DNA from: Serripes groenlandicus
Lineage: Eukaryota; Mollusca; Bivalvia; Cardiida; Cardiidae
Direction: 5' to 3'
DNA: 64,000 nt
Assembly (NCBI GenBank): GCA_031761405.1
Contig: JASEVX010000007.1
Coordinates: 64,474,293-64,538,292, forward strand
The notes beneath the pieces are model-generated. The model was not told the DNA's origin, did no database searches, and worked only from the letters and a program-made list of their open reading frames with translations. Of the stretch, positions 33,634-43,829 are shown piece after piece (positions within the stretch are counted from its first letter, which is position 1; every line of letters starts with the position of its first letter). Made by a program: the position numbers and the translations under genes.

Positions 33634-33756
33634 TTAAGTAAGTGTAATTCTCCTTCACATGTGATCAATTCAGAAATTCAGCTAGGCTCTCCTTTGTAAT
33701 AATATGAATAAAAATGCTAATGCCAATGTACAGTAAACAGTAGTTGGATAATTTTT

Positions 33757-34178
33757 ATGCCCCCCCGGAATCTCCGATTCGGGGGGCATATAGTTTTTGG
33801 CCTGTCCGCACGTCTGTCTGTCTGTCTGTCTGCACGAAAAAAACTTTAACCTTGACCACTACTTTTGAACCATAACAGGTATGGCTACCATATTTCACAT
33901 GTGTATTCCTTGTGACATGACCTTTCTGTCAGTACCAAAATGTTTGACCTTGCGACCTTGACCTTTGACCTAGATGTAGTTTTTGGCCTGTATGCATGAA
34001 AAAAACTTTAACCTTGACCACTACTTTTGAACCATAACAGGTACGGCTACCATATTTCACATGTGTATTTCTTGTGACATTACCTTTCTGTCAGTACCAA
34101 CATTTTTGACCTGGCGACCTTGACCTTTGACCTAGATGTTGCCATTGGGGGGCATCAGTGTTTCACAAACACATCTTG
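33757..34178 (+). mobile_element. Helentron/pearl-like element, GGGGGGCAT type
   Basis: It starts after a T run with the hairpin ATGCCCCCCC...GGGGGGCAT, then (GTCT)n at 33811-33830. Two ~162 bp core units follow (AACTTTAACCTTGACCACTA), then GGGGGGCATC and ACATCTTG. Confidence 0.85.
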
Positions 34179-34346
34179 TTCTTTGTGCTGTTATGACATT
34201 GTACCATGGATAACAGTATAATTGTAAGTTATATTTGCATCTCAGTGTTCAATGGTAGATCTAACAAATAATTTGTTCCCAATTACAATCATTATCACCC
34301 CTGTCCAGACAGTAAGACAATGTGGTTGAAATGGAGGAACTGTTTG

Positions 34347-34789
34347 TTAAACCTTTCCCTCATATAGACGCTTTCGAAACCGGGTGTCCCGGGTTCGATC
34401 CCCAGTCGCGGCAATTCGGTCATGGTGGAGTGCCCTTGGGCAAGTCACATTTTCTAGCCTAGTACTGGTTTGTTCACCCAGGGAACATGAATAATAAAAT
34501 TTAAATGCGCGCTAAATGACCTTAGCTGTCGATGCGCCATAAAACAATATACATTCATTCATATAGACGCTTTCTGACGCCTCTGCAGCAGACAGCTTTT
34601 TGAAAACATAGTGACAAAAGAAGAAATTGCTCAGAACGACCAATTTCTCCTTTTGCCACAATGTTTTCCACTTTTAGTCATGGGGGTTATCCATTCAATT
34701 ATTTATTTTCTATTTTTTGACAAACTTTTTTGACAAACTATGTTCAAAGTCGTCTGCTGCAGAATTGTCTTATGGGGGGAAAGGGTTAA
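34347..34789 (-). mobile_element. piggyBac-like MITE with a SINE insert, type A
   Basis: The left part is 34347-34375 and the right part runs from 34560; CATATAGACGCTTTC is duplicated around the SINE. Confidence 0.9.
34376..34559 (+). mobile_element. SINE truncated just after its A box
   Basis: It starts at GAAACCGGGTGTCC, keeps B box GGTTCGATCCC and the same body and tail (ACATTCATT) as the minus-strand SINE at 21010-21230. TSD of 15 bp at 34361-34375 and 34560-34574. Confidence 0.9.
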
Positions 34790-34804
34790 GCATATTTTCC
34801 TTCT

Positions 34805-34940
34805 TTAACCCTTTCCAAACTACAATAAATCAGCGGCAGACGACTTCGAAAACATCGAGGCAAAAACACGGAAAAGCTCTATAAATGTTGGTACAATTAC
34901 TGAAAAGAGTCAGAAAGCGTCTATATGTTGGAAAGTGTTA
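34805..34940 (+). mobile_element. piggyBac-like MITE, internally deleted
   Basis: TTAACCCTTTCCAAACTAC left joined directly to AGTCAGAAAGCGTCTATATG; the centre is deleted. Confidence 0.75.
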
Positions 34941-35977
34941 TGTTCACATGCTATTGTGATCACTCATTGTTTGTCTGTTGTCACTTCAAATCTTCTTCTC
35001 TGAATCTACTGGTCAACTTAAAAAGGATAACATCAAATTTTAGTTTTGTGGTCCCTCATCTAAAATTGTTCAAATGGTTGTGCTCCACTGCACAAGATGG
35101 CCGCCTGAGCTAAAAAATAGAATAATCTTTAAACAATATCTCATATATATTCCTTAGATTTCCCTCTATCAAACTTGTTCAGACCATTCTGCTCCGCTGC
35201 ACTTGATTGCTGCCAAAACTAAAAGTAGAAACATCTGTAAAGGCACCTTTAACCACAAACCCATTTTAAAATTATTACACAAAAATGTTCCTCATGTAGT
35301 CGCCGAGCCCCGGTAGCGACGCGGGCTGTCAATCCAGGGGTTGTAAGTTCGAATCCGGCTCGGCCAACTTTCTTTCTGAGGATTGACAAAAATCAATGCG
35401 ACATGCGTCAATCGTCTTCCACCAATGGGCTAAGTCTATGTGGAAAAGCAGCCAGTTGCTTGGGAAGATTGTTGTGTGGAGTACTGGTGTGAGAAAACCA
35501 GGAAATGCATGAGTAGGTGAACTGGCCGCCGTGATATAACTGAAACAATTGTTAAAAACGGCGTTAAACCCCAATCAATCAATCCTCATGTAGTCCTCTA
35601 CCAACAATGTTCAAACTGTTATGCCCCATAGCGCAAAATACCTGCCACAGCTAAAAATAGAAAAATCTCTTCCAAAACAACCTGCGTAATTTCAAAATAT
35701 TTTCACAAGATTATTCCTACACTTACCCTTTACCAAAATTGTTCAAACAGTTCTGCTCCTCTGCAAAAGATGGACACAAATTTTAAATTAGGAAAATATC
35801 CAAGCATCTCGTAAACGATTGACACTTTCAAAATAATTTCAAGCGAATGCTCCTCATGTTGCTCTCTTCACAAAAGTGTTTAAACCAATTTTCCTCCACT
35901 TCACAACTAACAGATTTGCTTCTGTTTAATTTACTGGTTTGTCAGGTGAGAGTTTAAGGACCATTATAGTCCTCTTG
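34941..35977 (+). mobile_element. Helentron/pearl-like element with a SINE insert
   Basis: Units carry AAAATTGTTCAAA, GTT(C/A)TGCTCC and CTGCACAAGATGG, at ~120-140 bp spacing. The end is TATAGTCCTCTTG then TTA. The 5' head is degraded (ATGCTATTGTGATCACTCATTG). Confidence 0.65.
35302..35582 (+). mobile_element. Full-length ATCAATC-tailed SINE, 13 bp TSD
   Basis: The tRNA-like head is CCCGGTAGCGACGCGGGC with B box AGTTCGAATCC. The body runs to AACTGGCCGCCGTGATA and the tail is GGCGTTAAACCCCAATCAAT. TCCTCATGTAGTC flanks it (35289-35301, 35583-35595). This is the only full-length copy of the family in the window and is comparable to molluscan V-SINE/RUDI elements by tail; the classification needs alignment. 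Confidence 0.88.
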
Positions 35978-36018
35978 TTAAATTGTTAACATTGCAGTCA
36001 GTGGGCCCTACGTAAGTT

Positions 36019-36213
36019 CAAAACTTTGAACGTACTTTGTCAAAACATAGAACATCTCCATAATTGAATGGATAACCTATGACAAAAATTGGAAAACATT
36101 GTGGCAAAAGGAGAAATTGCACGTTTTGTGCAATTTCTTCTTTTGTCACTATGTTTTCAAAAAGCTGTCTGCTGCAGAGGCGTCAGAAAGCGTCTATATG
36201 AGGGAAAGGGTTA
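36019..36213 (+). mobile_element. piggyBac-like MITE, 5' truncated type A
   Basis: It starts at ACTTTGAACGTACTTTG and has a complete right end. It stops ~52 bp before GNAI exon 4. Confidence 0.88.
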
Positions 36214-36265
36214 ATATTCAATTATACAGCATACACTGAAGATTTGTATACTCTATATTTTTCAG

Positions 36266-36423
36266 GATGACGCCAGACAGTTCTTTGCGATGGCGGGCAA
36301 TGCTGATGAAGGTGACCTTTCAGCCGAGCTGGCGGGTATCATGAAGAGATTGTGGAAAGACGACGGTGTACAACATTGCGTTGGGAGATCCAGAGAGTAC
36401 CAGCTGAACGATTCAGCAGAATA
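36266..36423 (+). CDS. GNAI: GNAI coding exon 4 (residues 102-153 plus part of Tyr154)
   Basis: The 158 bp exon lies between ATTTTTCAG and GTAAGG. It continues the helical domain in phase 0 after exon 3 with [28 protein letters not shown] and [11 protein letters not shown]. The block RLWKD...[10 protein letters not shown] is strongly conserved in Gi/Go proteins. The final TA is completed by T in exon 5 to give Tyr154. A MITE copy ends about 50 bp upstream of the acceptor. Divergence from vertebrate GNAI1 is mainly in the short stretch QHCVG, where vertebrates have QACFN. Confidence 0.97.
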
Positions 36424-36560
36424 GTAAGGCAGTGTTTATTAACAGAACCTTATTTATAGGACTGTTGTTACTGCGTTTTATTGCGGTTTTACCCCCATTT
36501 CAACAACATTATTTCAGTTATACCACAGCGACAGTTTACCTATTTTTTTATATCAATGGG

Positions 36561-36680
36561 TATACAAACAAGTACTAGGCTAGGAATTATGACTCTACTT
36601 TGATCGCCACAACTTGGAATCAAACCAGGGACACCCAGTTCGTACTCTCTGACACTAACCACTCGGCCAAGGCGGATTCC
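36561..36680 (-). mobile_element. Decayed tRNA-derived SINE in the 462 bp GNAI intron
   Basis: On the minus strand: A box TGGCCGAGTGG, B box GGTTTGATTCC, then CCTAGCCTAGTACTTG. Same family as 21010-21230, more diverged; the tail is lost. Confidence 0.8.
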
Positions 36681-36885
36681 TTGAACCTGTGTGTCTGCAG
36701 TTCAATTAAATTTTTCCCACAATTCTGTAGCAGACGACAAGTTATAAGTTATAACAGCACCCGCTTTACCGTTTTTCTCGGTAAAGCGAAAGTCCTACTT
36801 GGTTCGTAAACCAATCATTTGCAAGGGTGAATGTGCATTCATTTTGGTAAAGGTTGATGATGATCCTACGTATGTTTATTTTCAG

Positions 36886-37014
36886 TTACCTGAATGCATT
36901 AGACAGAATATCTATTGCCTCCTATGTACCAACAGAACAGGATGTTCTCAGAACTAGAGTAAAAACTACAGGAATTGTTGAAACACACTTCACATTTAAA
37001 GATCTACATTTCAA
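36886..37014 (+). CDS. GNAI: GNAI coding exon 5 with switch I (residues 155-196)
   Basis: The 129 bp exon follows TTATTTTCAG and ends before GTATGT. It encodes YLNALDRI, then [20 protein letters not shown], then HFTFKDLHF. Arg178, in the sequence RTRVKTTG, is the catalytic arginine of switch I and the residue that cholera toxin modifies in Gs-type proteins. Thr181 coordinates Mg. The last two bases AA are completed in exon 6 to give Lys197. Intron 4 before it is only 462 bp, the shortest in the gene, and carries a decayed SINE at 36561-36680. Confidence 0.97.
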
Positions 37015-37227
37015 GTATGTATATCAAATTTCCAGTAGCAATTATGACATTTTCTTTTAGACTTTTCTTCCAAATTAGAAAAATATAGAACAGAAAATCC
37101 AGCATAAGATTTAAGTGATGTGTTTAATATAATTCAATTTCTGCATTTGCAACACTATTTAATTGCTACAGAAAGTTCAAAAGTCATCTGTATTATGAAA
37201 TACTCGGAAGTACTACCAACTGTTTTT

Positions 37228-38291
37228 AGATCACCTGAGCCGAAGGCTCAAGGTGAGCTATTCTGATCACTTTTTGTCCGGCGTCCGTCCGGCGTTAACT
37301 TTTAGCTTTAAACATCATCTCCTCCCAAACTCCAAGGACAATTTCCGTGAAACATCACAGGACTGTTCCTCTGGTTGGCCTCTTTCAAAGTTGTTCAAAG
37401 ATTTAAATTCCATTGAGAACTTTGGTTGCTGCGGCATCAGAAAGGGGGCAAAAGGTTCAAACTTTAAAAATCTTCTCCTCCGAATCTGCCTGTCAGATTC
37501 AAATATAATTTGGTAGAAATGTTCATTGGGTGACCCTCTATAAAAATTGTTCAAGCCATACTGATTGGTCGAAAAACATGGCAGTCAGGCGGCATCAGAA
37601 AAGGGGCAAAATGACAAAATTTGAAAATTCCATTTTTATGAAAGTGTTTGTCTGATTTTAAGAAAATATAATACGAATCTTACTGTAAAGATCCTCTATC
37701 TAATTTGTTTAAGCCGTTTTGATTGGTTACACCAATCAACCAGGCGTCATCACAAAAAGGGTAAATTGAACTTTTAGCTACAAATGACAACCAACTCCTA
37801 CCATTCCAATAGACCAATTTCCACAAAACATCACAAGAATGTTCCTTTGGTGGTCCTCTTTCAAAATTGTTCAAAGATTTAAATTCCATTGAGAACTTTG
37901 GTTGCTGCGGCATCAGAAAGTGAGAAAAATACCCAAATTTTAAAATCCTTTTCCTCCATAATCTACTTATGTAATTTGGTAGAAATGTTTCTTAAGTGAC
38001 CCTCTAAATAAACTGTTGAAGCCATATTGATTTCGTTGAAAAACAGGGCAGCAAGGCGGCATCAGGAAAGGTGCAAAATAACAAAAACTTTATAATTCCA
38101 TTCTTATTAAAGTTCTTGTTAGATTTCAAGATATAAATGGCCTTTACTGATAAGCTGTTTCTTGAGAAGTGTCCACTCCTTTCAGTTTCATTTGCACTCC
38201 CTGACAAAATTTTCAGATATTTGCAGTTAAATATTTGCTACTAATTTACAATCAATTAGGTGATCGATTTAGGGCCATCTTTGCCCTCTTG
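37228..38291 (+). mobile_element. Helentron/pearl-like element
   Basis: Head AGATCACCTGAGCCGAAGGCTCAAGGTGAGCT split as hairpin arms around GCCGAAGGC, then GTCCGTCCGGCG. Core blocks with AGAACTTTGGTTGCTGCGGC recur at ~37417 and ~37894 (~475 bp supra-unit). The end is GGGCCATCTTTGCCC and TCTTG. Confidence 0.8.
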
Positions 38292-38309
38292 TCTTAAATA
38301 ATATCCCAC

Positions 38310-38455
38310 ATGCAGACAACTTTTAAAAACCTTGTGTCATATGGATAAATTACTCACAATGAGCAATTTCCCCTTTTGCCACAATGTGATCAAGTCTAAT
38401 AAATATTTATGCTTTCATTTATTTGTTGATTATTTATGCAGCTTTCAACAATTTT
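38310..38455 (-). mobile_element. piggyBac-like MITE, left part
   Basis: ATCCCACATGCAGACAAC, palindrome TTACTCACAATGAGCAA and TTTCATTTATTTGTTG; the right part is replaced by the next element. Confidence 0.6.
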
Positions 38456-38887
38456 TAGCTCCACTGGCTGAAAGCTGGTCGAGCTTATGTCATGGCGAAT
38501 TGTCCGTTGTGCGTGCGTACGTAAACTTTTTGCTTCAAACAACTTCTCCTCCTTAACCACTTGGCCAATTGGGATGAAACTTCATGTCCTCTCCTAAATT
38601 CCTTCAATTTTTTGGGTTCCATGCAAAATTCTGGTTTCCATGGCAATTTTCAAATAATTTTGTAGAGATTCCTTCAAGTCATGCTCATTGGTCGAAAAAC
38701 ATGGCCGCCAGAGGGCAGGCTATTTTGCCTTATATGGCTAAAGTGAAAACTTTAAAAATCTTCTCCTCCGAAATTGTTAGGCCGATTTTCAAATAATTTT
38801 GTAGAAAGTGGTTAGGGAGGAGAAGTCGTTTGAAGTATAAAGTTTACGCACGCACTTTACTGGCTTTCAGCCAGTGTAGCTAAAAAT
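38456..38887. mobile_element. Head-to-head foldback of Helentron-like heads
   Basis: TTAGCTCCACTGGCTGAAAG at the left faces CTTTCAGCCAGTGTAGCTAA at the right. The inversion extends ~110 bp on each side (GTGCGTGCGT, CTTCAAACAACTTCTCCTCC). The middle is ordinary Helentron-like core (GAAAAACATGGCCGCCAGAG). Confidence 0.75.
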
Positions 38888-39064
38888 GTGTTGGCAAAAC
38901 ATGAAAAATCTCCACAAATAAGGGCTTTATTATTAAAAGGAGTTGAAAACGTTGTGGCAAATGGAGAAATTCCTCATTATAATTATTTCTCCTTTTGCCA
39001 CAATGATTTCAAACGTCGTCTGCTGTAGACGCATCAGAATGTGTCTGTATGTGGGAAAGGGTTG
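38888..39064 (+). mobile_element. piggyBac-like MITE, type B, left end lost
   Basis: TTGGCAAAACATGAAAAATC, GGAGTTGAAAACGTTGTGG, right end GTGGGAAAGGGTTGAA. Confidence 0.75.
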
Positions 39065-39584
39065 AAGTAGTATCTGTAATATGGGAAGGGTAGATTGATA
39101 CAGCCCTTGTCACTATTTCTGTTTCTGTGTAATATCACTTGCCCACCATACTAGAAAGTTCAGGTTTTTCAATCATGGTCGGTTGATCAATGAGGGTGGA
39201 AATGTTAAGCAAACAAATTTTCTTTTGTCAGCTATTTTCAGACATAGATTGGAAATCAATGAAGAATTAATTAACAAATGGAGATTTGGTATTATGTGGA
39301 TGCGTTCTTCGTAAAGAAAGATTAAATTTACCAATTTAAAGCTATACAGGAACATACAAGGTCATTTTATTGGCTTCATGCAATACACTTGTAAATATAT
39401 ATAGATACAAGATGTAGTTAAAAACATTTTGCACCAAGATATTGATAAAACTCACATGGCAGAATTTCAAGGCTTATTTTCAATAGTGTCATACTGACAG
39501 AAAGAAATATGCAGTCTGTGCAGTGTCAGGGTCAAAAATAAATAAATATATTAAACCTTTCCTTGATAAAAATTACAGGATTTG

Positions 39585-39910
39585 AGCTTATGTGATCATT
39601 TACTTTCAGTTGTTAACTGTCCGTCGGTCTGTTTACATTTTCCTACAAATAATTTCTATTAAACCATTGGATCCATTCAAAATAATTTCACAGGAATGGT
39701 CCTCTTTCTAATTTGTTGAAAGAATTTAATTCTATGGCAAACTTTAGTTGCTGCTGTATCAAAAAGAGGGGGTGGAAATGCCAAAACTTGAAAAATCTTC
39801 TTGTCCAAAAGTACTACCTTGATTTGAAAACAATTTAGCACAAATATTCCTTTGGCGACCCTTTATCAAGATTGTTGAAATAATTTGGATTCCTCAATAT
39901 GTCGGTTGCC
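39585..39910 (+). mobile_element. Helentron/pearl-like fragment
   Basis: CTGTCCGTCGGTCTG, CAAATAATTTC and GATCCATTCAAAATAATTTC, TTGTCCAAAAGTACT; there is no terminal hairpin. Confidence 0.5.
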
Positions 39911-39954
39911 GTATTCATAGTCATTAGTGTGCATTTTACTGATATGTATGTCGA

Positions 39955-40552
39955 ATAGATTTGAAACTATTTTGGTAAAAGAAATTGCTCAACAATGTTT
40001 TTAGCTCACCTGAGCACAAAGTGCTCAAGGTGAGTTATTGTGATCGCCTTTAGTCCGTTGTGCATTGTGCGTCAATATCTTCTCCTCAGATGAAACTTCA
40101 CAGAAAGCATCCTCTCAATGACCTCACCAGAATTCCTTCAATTTTTTGGGATCCATGCAGAAATCTGGTTTCCTTGGCAACCAAACGAAAAAACAAAACT
40201 TTAAAATTCTTCTTCTCCCACACTGGTTGGCGGATTTTCAAATAATTTTGTAGAAATATTCCTTGGATGACCCTCTATCAGATTCCTTCAAGCCATGTTG
40301 ATTGGTCTTAAAACATGGTCATCAGGGGGCGGGGCTATTTTGCCTTATATGGCTATAGTGAAAACTTAAAAAATCTTCTCCTTAAAGTGTCAGGGCGATT
40401 TTCAAATAATTTTGGCTATGGGCGCGAGGCTTATATGGCTAATGTGAAATAAAATTAAATCAGGTGAGCAATCCAAGGCCATCATGGCCCTCTTGTTTGT
40501 AGTCAACTACTGCAGATTTGTCAAAAATCGTCTGCATTTGTCAAAGGGTTAA
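39955..40552 (+). mobile_element. piggyBac-like MITE remnant around a Helentron-like insert
   Basis: GAAACTATTTTGGTAAAAG and AAATTGCTCAACAATG on the left; CTACTGCAGATTTG and TCAAAGGGTTAA on the right of 40002-40495. Confidence 0.5.
40002..40495 (+). mobile_element. Helentron/pearl-like element, short
   Basis: The hairpin head TAGCTCACC...GCACAAAGTGC...GGTGAG follows a T run. The body has ATGTTGATTGGTC and AAAACATGG. The end is GGCCATCATGGCCC, TCTTG, T's. Confidence 0.85.
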
Positions 40553-40850
40553 AAACATATTTAGTTGTGGTAAAGCTTTACGTCCATTTTGATTCCCTTC
40601 ATGCTTAATCAGCTACTTTAACCTTTTGATATTCATTAAAACTTTGCAGACAAATTTGAATACTCTGTATTAGATTTCCTAGAGAAAGTGCATATATTCA
40701 AATCGCTCTTAATGAGAAATTTCTGCTGTTCTCACAATTGTTTCTAACTTAACCAAAAAACAGCTATTATTTGTCTAAATAATGGTACACAAAATTGGTG
40801 AACTTTTTATTTCGGATTTCATAACAAGATTTTCCATGTTTGTTTTGTAG

Positions 40851-40980
40851 AATGTTTGATGTGGGAGGTCAGAGATCTGAAAGAAAGAAGTGGATCCATT
40901 GTTTTGAAGGGGTGACGGCCATCATCTTTATTGTGGCCATGAGTGAATATGATCTGACTTTGGCTGAGGACCAGGAAATG
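40851..40980 (+). CDS. GNAI: GNAI coding exon 6 with switch II (residues 198-240)
   Basis: The 130 bp exon lies between TGTTTTGTAG and GTAAAA. It encodes the G3 motif [20 protein letters not shown] with catalytic Gln204, then [18 protein letters not shown]. The VAMSEYD form, in place of vertebrate VALSDYD, is as I recall common in invertebrate Gi proteins. Reading through the donor gives stop codons soon after, which supports the splice site. MITE fragments begin ~80 bp downstream. Confidence 0.97.
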
Positions 40981-41061
40981 GTAAAAATATGTGCAGATTT
41001 TGAAACAAAATTTACTGATATTTTCAATAAGTTCAAGGAACCTGATATGTTCAATTAGTTT

Positions 41062-41112
41062 ATCCCTTTCCCACATACAGCTGCCTCTGCAGCAGACAAC
41101 TTTGGATAAACC
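41062..41112 (+). mobile_element. piggyBac-like MITE, left end only
   Basis: CCCTTTCCCACATACAGC and CTGCAGCAGACAACTTTG, ~80 bp after GNAI exon 6. Confidence 0.7.
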
Positions 41113-41146
41113 ATTCATTTATCTTAGACTTCCACTGCAATTTTTC

Positions 41147-41475
41147 CTTATACAACAAATCTGCAGCAGATGATTTTGAAATCATTTAGGCAAACAATGG
41201 AGAATCTCTTGAAAAGAAAGTGAACTTATTTAATTAAAATTAAAAAAAAATGTGACAAAAGGAGAAATAGCACTTTATGTGGCATGGCGGTTTTCTCGGA
41301 TCCAAACACCAAATTTCACTCAGTATGGGGAAAATGTTTACATATCAAAGAGGTGAATTGAAAACGGGCATTTTATTTTTTAATGCCAGGTAGACATTTC
41401 TCTTTTTATCACAATGTTTTCAAAAGTTGTCTGCTACAGAAGCATCAGCAAGCATCTGTGTGTGAGAAAGGGTCA
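41147..41475 (+). mobile_element. piggyBac-like MITE with ~115 bp insert
   Basis: CTTATACAACAAATCTGCAG starts it and TGTGAGAAAGGGTCA ends it. Between the palindrome halves lies an extra segment (~41278-41395: GGCATGGCGGTTTTCTC to TTTTAATGCCAGG) that I cannot assign. Confidence 0.65.
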
Positions 41476-41551
41476 TTGAAAATTTGTGGTTTTTGTCAAT
41501 CTGATACCAAGTAGTGCTTATTAGCAGTATTCTCTACTTTGTATGCAGTTA

Positions 41552-41818
41552 TTATACCCCCCACAAACAAGTTTTGGGAGGGTATATAGGAATCACCCTG
41601 TCCGTCCATCTGTCTGTCCATATGTCTTGTAAGCGCAACTCCTCCTTAACGGCTGGACCGATTCTGATGAAACTTTACACAGTTGCAGTACACAACCTGA
41701 AGATGTGCATGAAGTAAGATTATCCCGGTCGGAAATATATCCGTCCGTCTGTCTCCATATGTCATGTAAGCGCAACAGGGGGTATCCTTTTGTGAGTTCA
41801 CTCACAGTTCTAGTTGTT
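41552..41818 (+). mobile_element. Helentron/pearl-like element, ACCCCCC type
   Basis: Hairpin head TATACCCCCCA...TTTTGGGAGGGTATA, then CCGTCCATCTGTCTGTCC twice (~41601, ~41739). The end CAGTTCTAGTTG is worn. Confidence 0.7.
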
Positions 41819-42137
41819 GTAGTATCAATCAGGGAATGAGTTAAGGATTTATAAAGAGGATGGATAGGTCTTAGACCCTAAATATATTTCTTATTACTCA
41901 ATTCAACATATAGCTGCATCAAGAACGGGAGACCAGGCTCTATCCCTAGTTGGGGTAATAACAAAGCCTTTGTACAAAATGGCAATTGTGGCTTCCTCTT
42001 TGGCACTCATTGTTTTGTGGCATAGCATTATGCCTGATGCACTAGTGTCAATATAAGATTACTGGTACTTTACCCAGGAAATGACATGATACTTCTGAAA
42101 TACTGTTGAAACAGCATAAAACACCATACAAATTCAA

Positions 42138-42367
42138 TTAACGCCTTCCCTCATATAGACTCTTTCAGACGCCTCTGCAGCAGACAGCTTTTTGAAAACA
42201 TAGTGACAAAAAAAGAAATTGCTCAAAACGAGCAATTTCTCCTTTTGCCACAATGTTTTCCACTTTTAGTCATAGGTTATCCATTTAATTAAAGAGAATT
42301 TCTATTTTTTGTCAAAATATGTTCAAAGTTGTCTGCTGCAGAATTGTCGTATGAGGCAAAGGGTTAA
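42138..42367 (-). mobile_element. piggyBac-like MITE, complete type A
   Basis: TTAACGCCTTCCCTCATATAG left; TATGAGGCAAAGGGTTAA right. Confidence 0.9.
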
Positions 42368-42389
42368 ATAATTTTAACCTATATTGTTG

Positions 42390-42452
42390 GACCAACATAT
42401 AATTTAGAGGTCAAATAAGCATTTTAGAACATGAAATTATGTAGAGCTCTGA
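42390..42452 (+). mobile_element. CAGAG-family MITE fragment
   Basis: GTCAAATAAGCATTTTAGAA and GTAGAGCTCTG only; it lies ~70 bp before GNAI exon 7. Confidence 0.55.
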
Positions 42453-42520
42453 CTGCATTGAATTACAGATTTTGTTTACATTTTGTCCATCAAACCTGTA
42501 TAATCTCATATTCATTTCAG

Positions 42521-42674
42521 AACCGTATGATGGAGAGTATGAAACTGTTTGACTCCATCTGTAACAACAAATGGTTCACAGAGACCTCCATTATCCTGTT
42601 CTTGAACAAAAAGGATCTGTTCCAAGAGAAGATTAACAAGTCCCCATTAACTGTCTGCTTCCCAGAATATACAG
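42521..42674 (+). CDS. GNAI: GNAI coding exon 7 with NKKD motif (residues 241-291)
   Basis: The 154 bp exon lies between ATTCATTTCAG and GTAAGG. It encodes [19 protein letters not shown], then [16 protein letters not shown], then [11 protein letters not shown]. The guanine-specificity motif NKKD falls at residues 269-272. The last G starts codon Gly292. The sequence NKWFTETS is the Gi version; Go has NKFFIDTS. A minus-orientation MITE starts ~88 bp after the donor. Confidence 0.97.
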
Positions 42675-42762
42675 GTAAGGCAAACACATAACCTCACATT
42701 TTTGTAGGGAGCCGAAAAGAATGATCACTTCTCCGTCTGGCTGCTTGCTATTACGCTCTAAC

Positions 42763-42970
42763 TTAACCCTTTCCCTCATATAGACGCTTTTTGACGCCTC
42801 TGCAGCAGACGGATTTTTGAAAATATAGTGACAAAAGAAGAAATTGTTCAAAATGAGCAATTTCTCCTTTGGCCACAATATTTTCCACTTTTAGTCATAG
42901 GTTATCCATTCAATTAAAGAGATTTTCAATTTTTTGACAAAATATGTTAAAAGTCGTCTGCTGCGGAACT
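42763..42970 (-). mobile_element. piggyBac-like MITE, type A, right tip lost
   Basis: TTAACCCTTTCCCTCATATAG left; it stops at GTCTGCTGCGGAACTGC. Confidence 0.88.
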
Positions 42971-43195
42971 GCTGCTGACACATGTGTTGTCCCTGCAAAC
43001 ATTAAGTTGTGGACTTAATCGAGTTATTTGAGACCTTGGTGTGGGATTAGAATGTATTCTGCTAAATTAAAGAGTGCCTTGTGTGATATGTTGCAGACAT
43101 ACGACGTACATATATTACAGATTTAAGAAAATGGAATGAATTAGTAACACACAAAGAAAAGCATAAGTATTTGTTATCTACCCAATGTTCTCAAG

Positions 43196-43470
43196 GGGGC
43201 AACTTGAGAATAGTGGTCGCCTTAATCTTCCTGACTTCGCCCATTCACTCGATAAAAGCGCGAAGTCGACTTCGCCGACAATTTCGTCCAAAGTTACTCA
43301 TCACAGTCACGCGCCATGTCAGTTTTTGGTTTACACAGTTACGTAATCAGGAATTGACAATGGATTATGTATACCCATTTAAAGCACGATTGTCCAATCA
43401 ACCATCGTGACTTTTCGCATTCATATAAACGAAGAACCGATTTTCAAATCAAGCATCGCGGGCCCCCTGT
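43196..43470 (-). mobile_element. CAGGG element fragment (family of 8489-9707)
   Basis: GCGCGAAGTCGACTTCGCCG, TTACGTAATCAGGAATTG and TTGTCCAATCAACCATCGTG match the right half of 8489-9707 in reverse; it appears to begin near GGGGGCAACTTGAG, and no intact terminus is seen. Confidence 0.7.
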
Positions 43471-43542
43471 AAATATGATTTAATTGGAAAACAATGCAGA
43501 ATCAGTTTAGAATCTTCACTAGGTTTAAATGACATATTATGC

Positions 43543-43752
43543 AGGGCTCTAGATAAGGGTAGTTTTGCATGTTCTAAAATTCTTATTTGATTCTCTAGCC
43601 CTATGTTGTATGTATTCAAAAGAATTGTCTCATTGAGACGATTCTTTTGAGTACCCACATCATAGGGTTTGGTTGGACAATAAGGGTTTAGATGGATAAT
43701 AAGAGAGATCCTGTATGAAAAGAGCTGTATACTCCTCCTTATATAGACCTTT
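43543..43752 (+). mobile_element. CAGAG-family MITE in GNAI intron 7
   Basis: GGGCTCTAGATAAGGG left, ATGTTGTATG and ATTCAAAAGAATTGTCTC hairpin arm, CTCCTTATATAGACC right. It ends ~78 bp before exon 8. Confidence 0.75.
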
Positions 43753-43829
43753 GCATATGGTTGGTTTCCCCGAGTCGCCGCTAGATTATACTTTGTAAAT
43801 AAGAAATAATATTTACTGTTTATTAACAG

